Part shown: positions 7,781 through 16,254 of the stretch, in pieces
How positions within the stretch are numbered: position 1 is the stretch's first letter
How the letters are laid out: each line of letters begins with the position of its first letter
NCBI GenBank assembly: GCA_902778245.1
Contig: CACYXH010000044.1
Location: 1 to 32,048 of the forward strand
Length of the DNA stretch: 32,048 nt
DNA from: an uncultured Lachnospiraceae bacterium
GTDB lineage: Bacteria; Bacillota; Clostridia; Lachnospirales; Lachnospiraceae
Direction of reading: 5' to 3'
Notes under the pieces: generated by a model
Database searches by the model: none
What the model was told of the DNA's origin: nothing
Seen by the model: the letters and a program-made list of their open reading frames with translations, nothing else
Program-made: the position numbers and the translations under genes

Positions 7781-8075
7781 ATACAAGGTAAAAGTCAACC
7801 CCAGAGCAATCCGCGAATTAGATAACATTTATGAATATATCGCAAACGAGAAATTGGCTCCTGAGAATGCTAAAGGACAAGTTGACCGAATCAAGAAGGC
7901 TGTTTTAAGCCTGGATACATTTCCACAATCCCACCAAGAGCGTAACGAGGGCAGATATGCCGGAAAAGGCTACCGTCAGTTACTGATTGATAATTATATC
8001 GCCATTTTCCGCATTGATGAACCACGCAAAACAGTTTATGTAGTAACAATACAGTATCAAGGACGAAATCTATAA
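7773..8075 (+). CDS. RelE/ParE-family toxin
   Basis: About 100 residues starting with KYKVKVNPRAIRELDNIYEY and continuing to a GKGYRQLLIDNYIAIFRID strand and a C-terminal VYVVTIQYQGRN. This is the RelE/ParE fold; RelE-type members cut mRNA on ribosomes and ParE-type members poison gyrase, and the sequence does not let me decide. I chose TTG at 7773 because GGAG lies 10 bases upstream and it overlaps the antitoxin stop, as usual for coupled pairs. A good terminator follows directly. Confidence 0.85.
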   Translation: MDKYKVKVNPRAIRELDNIYEYIANEKLAPENAKGQVDRIKKAVLSLDTFPQSHQERNEGRYAGKGYRQLLIDNYIAIFRIDEPRKTVYVVTIQYQGRNL

Positions 8076-8118
8076 AACAAGCATCAAATGACACTATAAA
8101 TTATTTGGTGCTTGTTTT
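8076..8118 (+). terminator. Terminator of the toxin-antitoxin operon
   Basis: AACAAGCATCAAAT and ATTTGGTGCTTGTT form a 14-bp stem with one wobble, followed by TTTT. It starts at the toxin stop codon. Confidence 0.85.
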
Positions 8119-8119
8119 G

Positions 8120-8419
8120 ACTTAAGAATTATAAGTGCATATATAGCTTCCGCAATAACTAGGAGCATTATTCCGTGATGAAAATGTTGTTGAATATCAT
8201 GATAATATTTCCGTCTATATGATGGATCATGATCTTATAGGAAGACTTCAGGGAAGCCATCAAGTCAGATGCATATCAAAAGAGTTACCGTAGGAGAAGA
8301 AAATTATCTGTTCTTTTGCGTATATGATACAAAATGGGCATCTTTGATTACGAATCATGATGGACGGTATAACTGAGTCAAAATTGATGCTGAAGGATAT
8401 TGTGTATGCGTGAGAAATG
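8120..8419 (+). other. Degraded region without an intact gene
   Basis: Several short open stretches occur in different frames, for example MHIKRVTVGEENYLFF at 8269-8376 (35 codons), but none has a convincing ribosome site or a recognised family. Near 8389-8412 the sequence reads LMLKDIVYA before a stop, closely like the AraC remnant end at 2042-2065. I read this as decayed coding DNA. Confidence 0.4.
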
Positions 8420-8444
8420 GGGCAGTTGGGTGGCTGCCCTTTTT
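8420..8444 (+). terminator. Intrinsic terminator
   Basis: GGGCAG (8420-8425) pairs with CTGCCC (8434-8439), followed by TTTTT. It sits just after the degraded AraC-like fragment, so it is probably the relic end of a lost transcription unit. Confidence 0.75.
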
Positions 8445-8578
8445 CGATTTTCGGATTTGTGGATTTTGTTATGATTTGATGGTTTTATGACGATAGATAT
8501 GGTAGAATAAAATGCAAAATATGGATTCGGAGAGAAACCAAAAGAATTTGCAGAGATGTTAATGCAGGTTAGAGAATT

Positions 8579-9054
8579 ATGCGAATTGGGTTAGTTTCGT
8601 ATAGATGCGAAAACAAGAATGTGTTCTTTAATATGAGCCAAATAGAGAGGGCCAAATTTTACATAATTATAGAAGGATCTCTAAGGGTTGGAAAGAATAC
8701 TGGCAAAGGGATGAACACTATCAAGAAGGAACTGAGATAAGTGAGTTCCGGCTTTATAATCGAGATATCATGTTGGCTCTTTGCGGGGATTTATGGGATT
8801 ATCCTGAAAAATTCAAAACAGATCATTTGCTTATCTGGCCAGTTTATGTCAATTTCACTCCTATGGAATGGGAACAGGGAGAATTAAAGGAATATGCAAA
8901 GCAGGCGTCTTTGGTTGCAAGTGATGTTCTTATGATTAATCCGATTGATTTTGCGCTAAAAAACTATGGTGGCTCTTTCTATTTTCAGAAAGGTGGAGTT
9001 ATTGACAGAATACCTTTTGAACAGGAGCAAATATTGATTGTAGACGTAAACTGA
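8579..9054 (+). pseudogene. Nitrilase-superfamily amidohydrolase, internally deleted
   Basis: ATG at 8579 opens a typical nitrilase start, MRIGLVSYRCENK, reading to about 8650. The protein then continues in another frame: ILHNYRRISKGWKEYW with the catalytic-lysine region, MLALCGDLWDYPEKF with the catalytic cysteine, LLIWPVYVNFT and the end at 9054. About 100 codons that should hold the catalytic glutamate are missing and the frame has shifted. A product starting at 8770 would be only 94 residues and lack the lysine. It is inactive as a carbon-nitrogen hydrolase. Confidence 0.75.
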
Positions 9055-9148
9055 AACAAAACAACAAACTGAAACGTGAAATCCCCGAAATCATGGTTAA
9101 ACGCCTATGATTTTATGGGGCTCAAATCTGGATTTGATGAGGTGACAA

Positions 9149-10024
9149 ATGAAGAACTTCTATAGCGTCAAAGAAGATGGTTTTCAGGCCTACTGGTTTG
9201 AGGGAACAAAAAGCAAAGAAAAAGCTATCATCTGGATGCATGGCTCCGGGATGAATGAAAAACATTGTCTTGCGGATTCTGAATACTTGAGAAAAGCAGG
9301 CTATTCTGTTCTTGTCCTCGGCTTTTACTTCTGGAAAGGGATGTCCAGGAAAATGCGAGCGATCCCGGTTGAATATGTTGAAAGGGCCGTAGCAGAACTA
9401 AAACGAAATAGTTATACCCGTATAGGCATCCACGGGATTTCATCTGGTGCCGCTTATGCGCTCCTGTGTGCAACGCTGATTCCAGATATCAGCCTGGTAC
9501 TCAGCATCTGCCCTTTCGACTATGTGGTGGAAGAACCCAAGATTATCGGAAAACCTACCGGAAGATCGTGGTTCAGCTATCAGGGAAAGGATTATCCATG
9601 CTCTCTGTTTACCAGTCTACGCCAGAAGGGATTTTTTGGCGCCCTCCGCGCATATAAAAAGCAGGACACAGAACATCAAAACGAATTTCTGCGCTCTTTT
9701 TATGAAAACGCAACGCTGACGGAGGAGTCCCGCATCAAAGTGGAGAACATGAAGGCGGATGTATTGCTAGTTGCGCCGGAGAGGGATAATGAATGGCCGT
9801 CGCCGGTAGCAGTAAGACGAATAAAGCAAAAGCTGTCTGAAACAAGCTATCCCTACCGTGTCAAGGTAGTCATCTATCCTCACGCCAGTCATCTACTTGG
9901 TACGAATCCGCCGGAGTCATGGAAGAAGGCATTTCCCGCAGAAAAGAAATGGCCTGTAGAATGTAATGAAGCAAGAAAGGATTGCTTTGAGCAGGAGTTT
10001 CAGTTTCTGAAGGAATGGCAATAA
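9149..10024 (+). CDS. Alpha/beta hydrolase, BAAT/acyl-CoA thioesterase-like
   Basis: 291 residues, no signal peptide. An oxyanion-hole segment IIWMHGSGMNEKH (about 27-39), nucleophile elbow GISSGAAYAL (about 96-105), acid region LVAPERDNEWPSP (about 207-219) and catalytic histidine in YPHASHLLG (about 246) are all in order. The layout is that of the C-terminal hydrolase domain of BAAT/acyl-CoA thioesterases; the natural substrate may be an acyl-thioester or ester. GAGGTG sits just before the ATG. It stands alone between a dead nitrilase and a terminator. Confidence 0.75.
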   Translation: MKNFYSVKEDGFQAYWFEGTKSKEKAIIWMHGSGMNEKHCLADSEYLRKAGYSVLVLGFYFWKGMSRKMRAIPVEYVERAVAELKRNSYTRIGIHGISSGAAYALLCATLIPDISLVLSICPFDYVVEEPKIIGKPTGRSWFSYQGKDYPCSLFTSLRQKGFFGALRAYKKQDTEHQNEFLRSFYENATLTEESRIKVENMKADVLLVAPERDNEWPSPVAVRRIKQKLSETSYPYRVKVVIYPHASHLLGTNPPESWKKAFPAEKKWPVECNEARKDCFEQEFQFLKEWQ

Positions 10025-10052
10025 TCCGACAAATTCCATTTGAACAAAATCG

Positions 10053-10088
10053 CTGCGCGATGGCCTGCCGAGGCTGTGGCGCAGTTTT
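10053..10088 (+). terminator. Terminator after the alpha/beta hydrolase
   Basis: CTGCGC (10053-10058) pairs with GCGCAG (10079-10084). The loop holds a secondary GGCCT/AGGCT pairing and TTTT follows. Confidence 0.65.
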
Positions 10089-10295
10089 ACTTTAATGACA
10101 ATTAAAAAGCAATGGAAATACTTTTCGTAATTCTGTATTGTTAAGTTACCACACAAAACAACTGCATACGGAAAGCCCCACTGCTTATGAATAGAATAGC
10201 ATTTTTAGGCGTCTTCCGCAATCGGAATTATGATGTCAACGCGCCTCCTGATAGGTAGTTGTCTCTGTTAACACTACTTTCAAGGAGGTTTCATT

Positions 10296-10718
10296 ATGTA
10301 CGAAGATATTTTTGCCCAGATCCGCAATGAAGCTGAAAAGCGGAACCTGAAGACATCAACGATTAATGCTTACTGCAACTCTGTAGATTACTTCCTTCGC
10401 GTTATAAACAAAGACATTTCTTCTCTGACAACAGATGATGTTGATGCGTTCCTTACGGAAAAGCGGCTTGGTGGATTAGCTCCCCGGACCTACAACCACT
10501 ACATGTCTTCCCGAAACAAAAATCGAAAGAACACTCTTTGTAGGAAACTTTTAGGCTGCAAGAAGTATCTGTCCAAGCTAAAGTATCTGGACGCTTCGGC
10601 AATCATCCGCCTTCTCTATAACAAAGATGTCTGTAAGTGTGCATCCTGTGGAGGGAAGATCATTCCACTTAGTGCTGAGAAGGTCTTTATCCGAACCGAG
10701 CCACATCTTCTCTGTTGA
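10296..10718 (+). mobile_element. Integrase/IS91-like transposase chimera (decayed element)
   Basis: A 140-codon ORF with a good AAGGAGG site. Residues 1-70 match the SAM-like N-terminal core-binding domain of tyrosine recombinases (TSTINAYCNSVDYFLR, LAPRTYNHYMSS). From about residue 71 the sequence changes to KNRKNTLCRKLLGCKKYL and DVCKCASCGGKIIPL with a final RTEPHLLC, resembling the C-terminus of IS91-type Y2 transposases. In intact elements an integrase gene lies upstream of such a transposase, so one large deletion could have fused the two. The catalytic domains of both are missing. Neither terminal repeats nor target duplications were identified. Confidence 0.6.
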
Positions 10719-11084
10719 AATATAATAACTGAATACTTAATTCCAGAAGCCTTGTAGCGCAAAGGCTTATTTCTGATACAGTGATTATTGTTTTAATACA
10801 TGAAACGGTATCATTCTCAGGGAATCCGTGTTATACTTTAAACGGAAATACGCCGATTGAAAGCCCATATATACTGGCTGTTCGGACGCGCTTTGTTCAA
10901 CCAGGAAAAATCGAAATTGATGCAAACGAAAGAGCAGTTATCGAAGCGTTCAAAGCTGATTTTTCGTTTGCACCACCTTCGATTCTTTCCTTAACGATTT
11001 GAGGAGGTTTTTTGAAAGAATTTTGGAAGCGATGTATGAGGGACTTTCGGATCCGAAGAAAAAGAAATGGGGGCACACTCCGCA
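10719..11084 (+). other. Mosaic of unrecognised coding fragments
   Basis: One frame ending at 11002 reads TPIESPYILAVRTRFVQPGK and stops at TTGA. Another, around 10985-11080, reads RRFFERILEAMYEGLSDPKK and runs out in the GNAT fragment. Neither has a start with a proper ribosome site and I could not name either family. Together they look like pieces of genes joined by deletions. Confidence 0.3.
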
Positions 11085-11227
11085 TCACGGGACTTGTGTA
11101 TGCTTCGAATATTGCATCGAAGCGTGTGCTTGAACATAATGGGTTTATACGAGAAGGTCTGCAAAGGAATGCGGTCTTTAAGGATGGGAAGATATATGAC
11201 CTTTGCCTATATGGTAAGGTGAAATAA
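11085..11227 (+). pseudogene. GNAT acetyltransferase C-terminal fragment
   Basis: About 47 codons containing GLVYASNIASKRVLEHNGF and IREGLQRNAVFKDGKIYD. This is the end of RimJ/RimL-type N-acetyltransferases: the acetyl-CoA-binding N-x2-S-x3-L helix and the Gly-Phe strand. The N-terminal two-thirds is absent. Confidence 0.7.
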
Positions 11228-11312
11228 AGCCAGGAATTAAAGTCTTTGATACAAAGCGAGGCCGTAAGGTAATTTCTAGTTCTGCAGTCTTTGTGAAAGG
11301 AGCAATAAAATA

Positions 11313-12413
11313 TTGAAAAAGAAAGTGAAAAAATTTGTGATTGCTGTTTTATTTGCCATTATGGCTGTTATTATACTATCTGTGCTTGCAGTTGTTATCG
11401 CGCGATTCATTAACAGCAATCAGAACAAAATAAACACCGAAAACGGCATTCAGGAATCTGATTACATAGATATCAATGGAATAAAGCAATACATCCAAAT
11501 ACGGGGGGAGGACACTGAAAATCCCATTATGATTTTTATTCATGGCGGTCCGGCAAGTCCTACGGGATATGTGTCTGCTTATTATCAAAAAGATCTTGAA
11601 GCGGAGCTAACAATCATCAACTATGATCAGCGCGGCTGCGGCAGAACATATTATGCCAACAACCTCGATGGTAATGCTAATATTGAACTGCTTGTGGAGG
11701 ATTTAAACGGGATTGTTGAATATGCAAAGGAACGCTTTAACAAGGAAAAGGTAATCATAGCAGGACATTCCTGGGGAACGGTAATCGGTAGTATCTACGC
11801 CCAAAAGTATCCGGAAAACGTAAGTTGTTATATAGGCGTTAGCCAGATTACAAGCCTTTATGAAAATAAACTGAATGCCGCGCGCATGGCGATAAAGGAA
11901 GCGGAAATGAAAGACGCGAAAGCAGCGGACAAGCTTTCAGAACTTGTAGAACGTATGAGCAGTGTAAGCAAATATGAGGATATGTCCATTGATGATCTTA
12001 ATCAGCTTGTTTCTCTTACTGCAAAATATATTGCCTGCGATGGCGAGATGTCAGGGATAAGACAGATTTGGACGGGTATCACTTCTCCCGACATGAACAT
12101 AGATGATATAAAATGGTTTCTGTCGATGATTGACACAGAAAAGTTCTTTGCACAGAACAAAGATATTATGGAATATGCATTCTTTGGATTTGATATTCAT
12201 AATCTTTCGCCAACCTATGATGTGCCTGTATATTATATTTCCGGCGAGGGCGATTATGCAGTCTGCCAAAATGATGTACAGAATTATTATGAAAGCATAG
12301 AGGCGCCGGATAAAGCATTTTATCTGCTGGAAAATGTCGGACACACTATGTTCATGGATAATCCGAAATTATACTGTGAGAGTGTAAAAACAATTTTATC
12401 TAGAATAAAATAG
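11313..12413 (+). CDS. Membrane-anchored alpha/beta hydrolase (proline iminopeptidase-like)
   Basis: 366 residues. Lysines followed by a hydrophobic segment (about 8-33) form an N-terminal anchor with the enzyme outside the membrane. The hydrolase shows the oxyanion-hole FIHGGPAS (about 76-83), INYDQRGCGRT (about 104-113), nucleophile elbow AGHSWGTVIG (Ser about 152), acid in YYISGEGDYAV (about 314) and histidine in NVGHTMFMDN (about 342). This pattern is typical of S33 proline iminopeptidase-like hydrolases; peptide or ester substrates are possible. Start TTG at 11313 has AAAGGAG 10 bases upstream. It appears intact although both flanks are decayed. Confidence 0.8.
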   Translation: MKKKVKKFVIAVLFAIMAVIILSVLAVVIARFINSNQNKINTENGIQESDYIDINGIKQYIQIRGEDTENPIMIFIHGGPASPTGYVSAYYQKDLEAELTIINYDQRGCGRTYYANNLDGNANIELLVEDLNGIVEYAKERFNKEKVIIAGHSWGTVIGSIYAQKYPENVSCYIGVSQITSLYENKLNAARMAIKEAEMKDAKAADKLSELVERMSSVSKYEDMSIDDLNQLVSLTAKYIACDGEMSGIRQIWTGITSPDMNIDDIKWFLSMIDTEKFFAQNKDIMEYAFFGFDIHNLSPTYDVPVYYISGEGDYAVCQNDVQNYYESIEAPDKAFYLLENVGHTMFMDNPKLYCESVKTILSRIK

Positions 12414-12517
12414 CATCAGCAATCCATCATTCAAGAGCAAAATCATATTACTATTTACAGAACAGTATTTTCTTCACGCGGCTGCGGAACTTTATGACAA
12501 TCGGAGGGAAATAGAAT

Positions 12518-12643
12518 ATGGGTTGCTGTGGACGATATATTTGTGAATCTGCACTTCACATGTATGCAAAATTCGGATTTAGAGAATATACAATTAAGCA
12601 AAAAGGAACGAACATATGGATTCGAATCATATTTTTATTCAAG
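12518..12643 (+). pseudogene. Possible GNAT-like fragment
   Basis: A short ORF with CESALHMYAKFGFREYTIKQ, which resembles the last helix and strand of a GNAT acetyltransferase, preceded by GGAGGG. It overlaps the start of the YgjV-like gene. The evidence is one motif only. Confidence 0.3.
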
Positions 12644-13091
12644 TGATTGGTTTTGTTGGAACGGTGTTATTTTTTGTGTCTTTTCAATGCAAGAATAACA
12701 AAAATCTGTTCAGAGTACAGTTTTTATCTTACCTGTTTTACACCATTCACCTTATACTTCTGGGAGCGTTCACAGGCGGGATCAGTTACATTATTAATAC
12801 ATTTCGATCTCTTTGCCTGGGAAGCAGATGGGAATTTGCCCAAAGAAAAGAGATGTGTGTCTTTATTTGTCTCCTACAGCGGCAAATATTGCAACGACAA
12901 TTGGCGGATATACACACAATGCACGTAAGATAAGGCTTGCAGGCATGTTGATCAATTCGCCGCTTTGGATCATCTATGACGTGATTGTGGGTTCATGGGC
13001 AGGCATTCTTGATGAGGCTGTCAGTGAGGCTTCCATGGTGCTTTCCATTATCCGTTACGGATGGGCGGATCTTGACAAAGTTGAGGATTAG
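12616..13091 (+). pseudogene. YgjV-family membrane protein, frameshifted
   Basis: From ATG 12616 the frame reads IGFVGTVLFFVSFQCKNNKN and ILLGAFTGGISYIINTFRS up to about 12870, as in YgjV-family inner-membrane proteins. The family continues in another frame with TAANIATTIGGYTHNARK and SPLWIIYDVIVGSWAG, ending at 13091. Roughly 15-20 codons seem missing at the junction near 12870-12880. The function of YgjV is unknown; as sequenced this copy cannot make a full protein. Confidence 0.75.
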
Positions 13092-13155
13092 TCAAATATG
13101 AAACAGGAAGGGAAATGGGTATATGTGTAATAAGCAACGATTGGAGGTTAAAAGC

Positions 13156-14190
13156 ATGGTATCATTTGAGAGCGACTATATTGCCGGAGCGCACCCGGAA
13201 ATCATCAAAAAATTGGGAGAGACAAATTTTGAATGTCTGTCAGGTTATGGGACAGATAAATATTGTAACAGTGCAAGAGATAAAATTCGTAAAGCCTGTG
13301 GCTTGGAAGAAGCAGAGGTGGAGTTTCTTGTGGGAGGGACACAGACCAATGCAGTTATTATTTCTACGATGCTTGCGGACTATGAGGGCGTAGTTGCGGC
13401 AAAAACCGGACATGTGAGCATCCATGAGGCTGGGGCAATAGAATTTACCGGGCATGAAGTTCTGGAACTGCCACAAGAGAACGGGAAGATCAAACCGGAT
13501 ATTTTAGGTCAGTATCTTGCCGACTTCTTTGCAGACGGCAATCATGAACACATGACTTTTCCGGGTATGGTGTATCTGTCATATCCGACAGAATATGGGA
13601 CATTGTACACAAAGGCCGAATTGAAAACGATTTCAGAAATCTGTCATACATATCATATACCGCTTTTTATTGATGGCGCACGGCTTGGATATGGTCTGAT
13701 GAGCAGCCGCGCTGAATTGACGCTGCAGGATATTGCCAACCTGTGCGATGTATTTTATATCGGCGGAACAAAGGTCGGTGCACTTTGTGGAGAAGCTGTA
13801 GTATTTACAAAGGGCAATAAGCCAAAACATTTTATGACGTCTGTAAAGAAACGAGGAGCTCTTCTTGCAAAGGGAAGGTTGTTGGGCGTACAGTTTGATA
13901 CGCTGTTTACAGATGATCTGTATTTTCATATCAGTCGTCATGCCATCGAAATGGCGGAGCGAATGAAAGAATTGTTCTTATCAAATGGACTGCGACTTTA
14001 TTTGGATTCTCCCACGAATCAGCAATTCGTGATATTGGACAACGAACGGATGGAAGCAATGAGAGAACGGATCGCTTTCAGTTTTTGGGAAAAGTATGAT
14101 GATTCCCATACAGTTGTCAGATTTGCAACGAGTTGGTCAACCAATGAAGATGACCTTGCTGCATTGGAAGAGGCTCTTTTAGCACAGTAA
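13156..14190 (+). CDS. Threonine aldolase family PLP enzyme
   Basis: 344 residues of the beta-eliminating-lyase fold. Visible are LSGYGTDKYCNSARDKI at the start, FLVGGTQTNAVII (cofactor phosphate binding), LFIDGARLGYGL with the aspartate that contacts the pyridine nitrogen, and FYIGGTKVGALCGEAVV with the PLP-binding lysine. The family cleaves threonine or related beta-hydroxy amino acids to glycine and an aldehyde. ATG at 13156 is chosen because GGAGG (13143-13147) precedes it by 8 bases. The gene is complete and probably monocistronic. Confidence 0.9.
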   Translation: MVSFESDYIAGAHPEIIKKLGETNFECLSGYGTDKYCNSARDKIRKACGLEEAEVEFLVGGTQTNAVIISTMLADYEGVVAAKTGHVSIHEAGAIEFTGHEVLELPQENGKIKPDILGQYLADFFADGNHEHMTFPGMVYLSYPTEYGTLYTKAELKTISEICHTYHIPLFIDGARLGYGLMSSRAELTLQDIANLCDVFYIGGTKVGALCGEAVVFTKGNKPKHFMTSVKKRGALLAKGRLLGVQFDTLFTDDLYFHISRHAIEMAERMKELFLSNGLRLYLDSPTNQQFVILDNERMEAMRERIAFSFWEKYDDSHTVVRFATSWSTNEDDLAALEEALLAQ

Positions 14191-14276
14191 TTTTACAAAT
14201 TTGAAGAGGCGGAATATCTGTGTAGCAAACGCTATACAAGGATATCGGGGATAAATATAGAGAGGCTGGAGGAAGT

Positions 14277-14450
14277 ATGTCAGGCAACTGTGATTCATGT
14301 GCGTACATGATCTATGATGAAGATTACGAGGAATACATTTGTGATGCGAATATGGATGAGGACGACTACGTCAGACTGCAGGATAATTCTTTTAAAGGAT
14401 GTCCTTACTACCGTAACGGCGACGAATATCGCATTGCCAGAAAACAGTGA
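14277..14450 (+). CDS. Small cysteine-containing acidic protein, DUF6472-like
   Basis: 57 residues with Cys at about positions 5, 8, 22 and 43 in the pattern CDSCAY, YICDANMDEDDY and GCPYYRNGDEY, likely binding a metal such as zinc. Length and spacing are like the DUF6472 family from Clostridia, whose function is unknown. GGAGG lies just before the ATG. The stop is followed within 17 bases by the rhomboid start, so the two are co-transcribed. Confidence 0.7.
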   Translation: MSGNCDSCAYMIYDEDYEEYICDANMDEDDYVRLQDNSFKGCPYYRNGDEYRIARKQ

Positions 14451-14467
14451 GGAGGTATACGAAGGAT

Positions 14468-15037
14468 ATGAGGACAAAATTCAAAATTGTGATTAATTCT
14501 CCCGTTGTTATTGGATTTGTCGCACTGTGTTTTGCTGCGACGCTTGCGGGAATCCTGACGCGAGGGTACAGCAGCAGGCTGCTGTTTCAAACTTATCACT
14601 CGTCACTGGCATTGCCATTAACTTATGTGCGGTTTTTTACTCATGTGCTCGGGCATAGCGGGTGGAGCCATTTTATGGGCAATGCTTCTTACATTCTTCT
14701 GCTGGGTCCGATGCTGGAAGAGAAGTATGGATCAGCTGTTCTGGTGAAGGTAATTGTGATCACGGCTGTCATTACAGCGCTGGTGAATTACATCTTCTTT
14801 CCGGGAATTGCCCTGCTGGGAGCCAGCGGAGTGGTTTTTGCATTTATCATTTTGACATCTTTTACCGGTTTCCGCTCTGGGGAGATCCCGCTGACATTCC
14901 TGCTGATAGCAGTGATTTTCATTGGTCAGCAGATCTATGAAGGAGCTTTTATCAAAGATGACATCTCACATCTGTCCCACATCATAGGCGGCGCGGTAGG
15001 CGCAGTGATCGGATATTTCTGGAACAGGAAGAAGTAA
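14468..15037 (+). CDS. Rhomboid-family intramembrane serine protease
   Basis: 189 residues with about six membrane segments. The WSHFMGNASYILLLGPMLE region has the His and Asn typical of the second segment, the nucleophile is in LLGASGVVFAF (Gly-Ala-Ser-Gly) and the catalytic His in DISHLSHIIGGAVGAVIGY. Rhomboids cleave membrane proteins inside or near the bilayer; the targets here are unknown. ATG 14468 was preferred because GAAGG and the upstream AGGAGG precede it. It forms a short operon with the DUF6472-like gene. Confidence 0.88.
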   Translation: MRTKFKIVINSPVVIGFVALCFAATLAGILTRGYSSRLLFQTYHSSLALPLTYVRFFTHVLGHSGWSHFMGNASYILLLGPMLEEKYGSAVLVKVIVITAVITALVNYIFFPGIALLGASGVVFAFIILTSFTGFRSGEIPLTFLLIAVIFIGQQIYEGAFIKDDISHLSHIIGGAVGAVIGYFWNRKK

Positions 15038-15073
15038 TGTCTTTTGCTATTGAGTGGAAGGTGGCGTGAAATT

Positions 15074-15406
15074 ATGCAAAATGTTATTGGAAAAATAGTT
15101 AAAGGGAAAATAGATCGTCCGCTTGGCAGCCGCCACCCTCGACACCCGGATATGATATATCCTATAAATTACGGATATGTTGAAGGTGTAATTGCAGGCG
15201 ACGGCGCCGAACAGGATGTTTATGTATTCGGCACAGACAGACCTATTGAAACATTTGAAGGCAAAGTGATTGCGATTTATCACCGCTTCAATGATGTGGA
15301 AGATAAATGGATAGTTTCATTAGATGGAACTGACTATTCAGATGAGGAAATATTGCGAATGATTCATTTTCAAGAACAGTATTTTGATGGAGAATTAGTT
15401 CGATAA
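15074..15406 (+). CDS. Inorganic pyrophosphatase-like protein
   Basis: 110 residues. KIDRPLGSRHPRHPDMIYP, INYGYVEG and DGAEQDVYVFG resemble the core strands and part of the metal/pyrophosphate site of soluble class I pyrophosphatases, which are normally 165-220 residues. Short proteins of this type from Firmicutes are usually called inorganic pyrophosphatases, but activity is unproven. The start at 15074 follows GAAGGTGG. It sits 36 bases after the rhomboid gene, possibly in the same operon. Confidence 0.7.
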   Translation: MQNVIGKIVKGKIDRPLGSRHPRHPDMIYPINYGYVEGVIAGDGAEQDVYVFGTDRPIETFEGKVIAIYHRFNDVEDKWIVSLDGTDYSDEEILRMIHFQEQYFDGELVR

Positions 15407-15444
15407 ATCATGCGTGAATACAGAAAGCAGGAATTCTTGGAAGA

Positions 15445-16125
15445 ATGAAAGAGGAGCATATCATAAATCTTGACAATATTGCCTGTTTCCTATATGGGGA
15501 TCGGCACTCTGAAAACTGGCTGATTCAGCCTGTCGATGATCATGACCTTGAGGGAATGGATAACGAAGTTTCCGTTATTACAGAGTTGACAGGGAACACG
15601 GACTTCTGCCTGATCACGTTCAAAGTGCGTAATTGGAACACGGACTTGTCTCCCTGGAAAGCGCCGGCAGTATTTGGAAATGCAGATTTTGGCGATGGGG
15701 CACGAACTACCCTCGATTTCCTTACCCGGGAATTATTGCCAAAACTATCAGAGGGAATGGCTCCGGACACACGGAAAATGTATCTTGGCGGGTACTCATT
15801 AGCCGGTTTGTTTTCTCTTTGGACATCCTACCAGACGGATATTTTTACAGGTGTTGCAGGGGTATCGCCGTCGGTCTGGTTTCCTGGATGGCCGGATTAT
15901 GCCAAGGGACGGAAATGTTTGTCTCCCAAATTATACCTTAGCCTTGGCAACAAGGAATCTAGGACCAGAAATCCGGTCATGGGCAAGGTTGGCGAAGCGA
16001 TTGCGCAGCAGTACGAACTTGGCTGCCGTGATGGTTCAAAAGCAGTTTTGGAATGGAATGAGGGCAATCATTTCAAGGAACCGGACGTGAGAATGGCGAA
16101 GGGATTTGCCTGGCTGCTTCGGTGA
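15445..16125 (+). CDS. Putative esterase, alpha/beta hydrolase fold
   Basis: 226 residues, no signal peptide. LGGYSLAGLFSLW (about 112-124) is a nucleophile elbow with Ser, VAGVSPSVWFPGW follows as in esterase-D/enterochelin-esterase-like proteins, and EWNEGNHFKEP near the C-terminus provides the catalytic His. The acid residue is not clear to me; KLYLSLGNKESRT is its likely location. The ribosome site (GGAAG) is weak and close to the ATG. The substrate is unknown. Confidence 0.72.
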   Translation: MKEEHIINLDNIACFLYGDRHSENWLIQPVDDHDLEGMDNEVSVITELTGNTDFCLITFKVRNWNTDLSPWKAPAVFGNADFGDGARTTLDFLTRELLPKLSEGMAPDTRKMYLGGYSLAGLFSLWTSYQTDIFTGVAGVSPSVWFPGWPDYAKGRKCLSPKLYLSLGNKESRTRNPVMGKVGEAIAQQYELGCRDGSKAVLEWNEGNHFKEPDVRMAKGFAWLLR

Positions 16126-16132
16126 AAGAAAA

Positions 16133-16144
16133 CCGTATATACGG
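16133..16144. repeat. Perfect 12-base palindrome
   Basis: CCGTATATACGG lies 8 bases after the esterase stop and about 110 bases before the sigma factor start. It could be an operator, but no other copy was seen in the window. Confidence 0.4.
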
Positions 16145-16254
16145 CAAAGATGGTTGCGTTGTATGTGTTGCAATATTGTCAGAGAAGATATATCATGAAA
16201 ACAGTGGTTTGTTATGACCAGAATATAAGGAACTTTAAAGAGAAAGGCGCAGCA

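Noticed and set aside
10160-10295. Terminal sequence of an IS91-like element upstream of the chimera
   Set aside because: No matching end or hairpin with conserved tetramer could be identified on either side, so element boundaries are not claimed.
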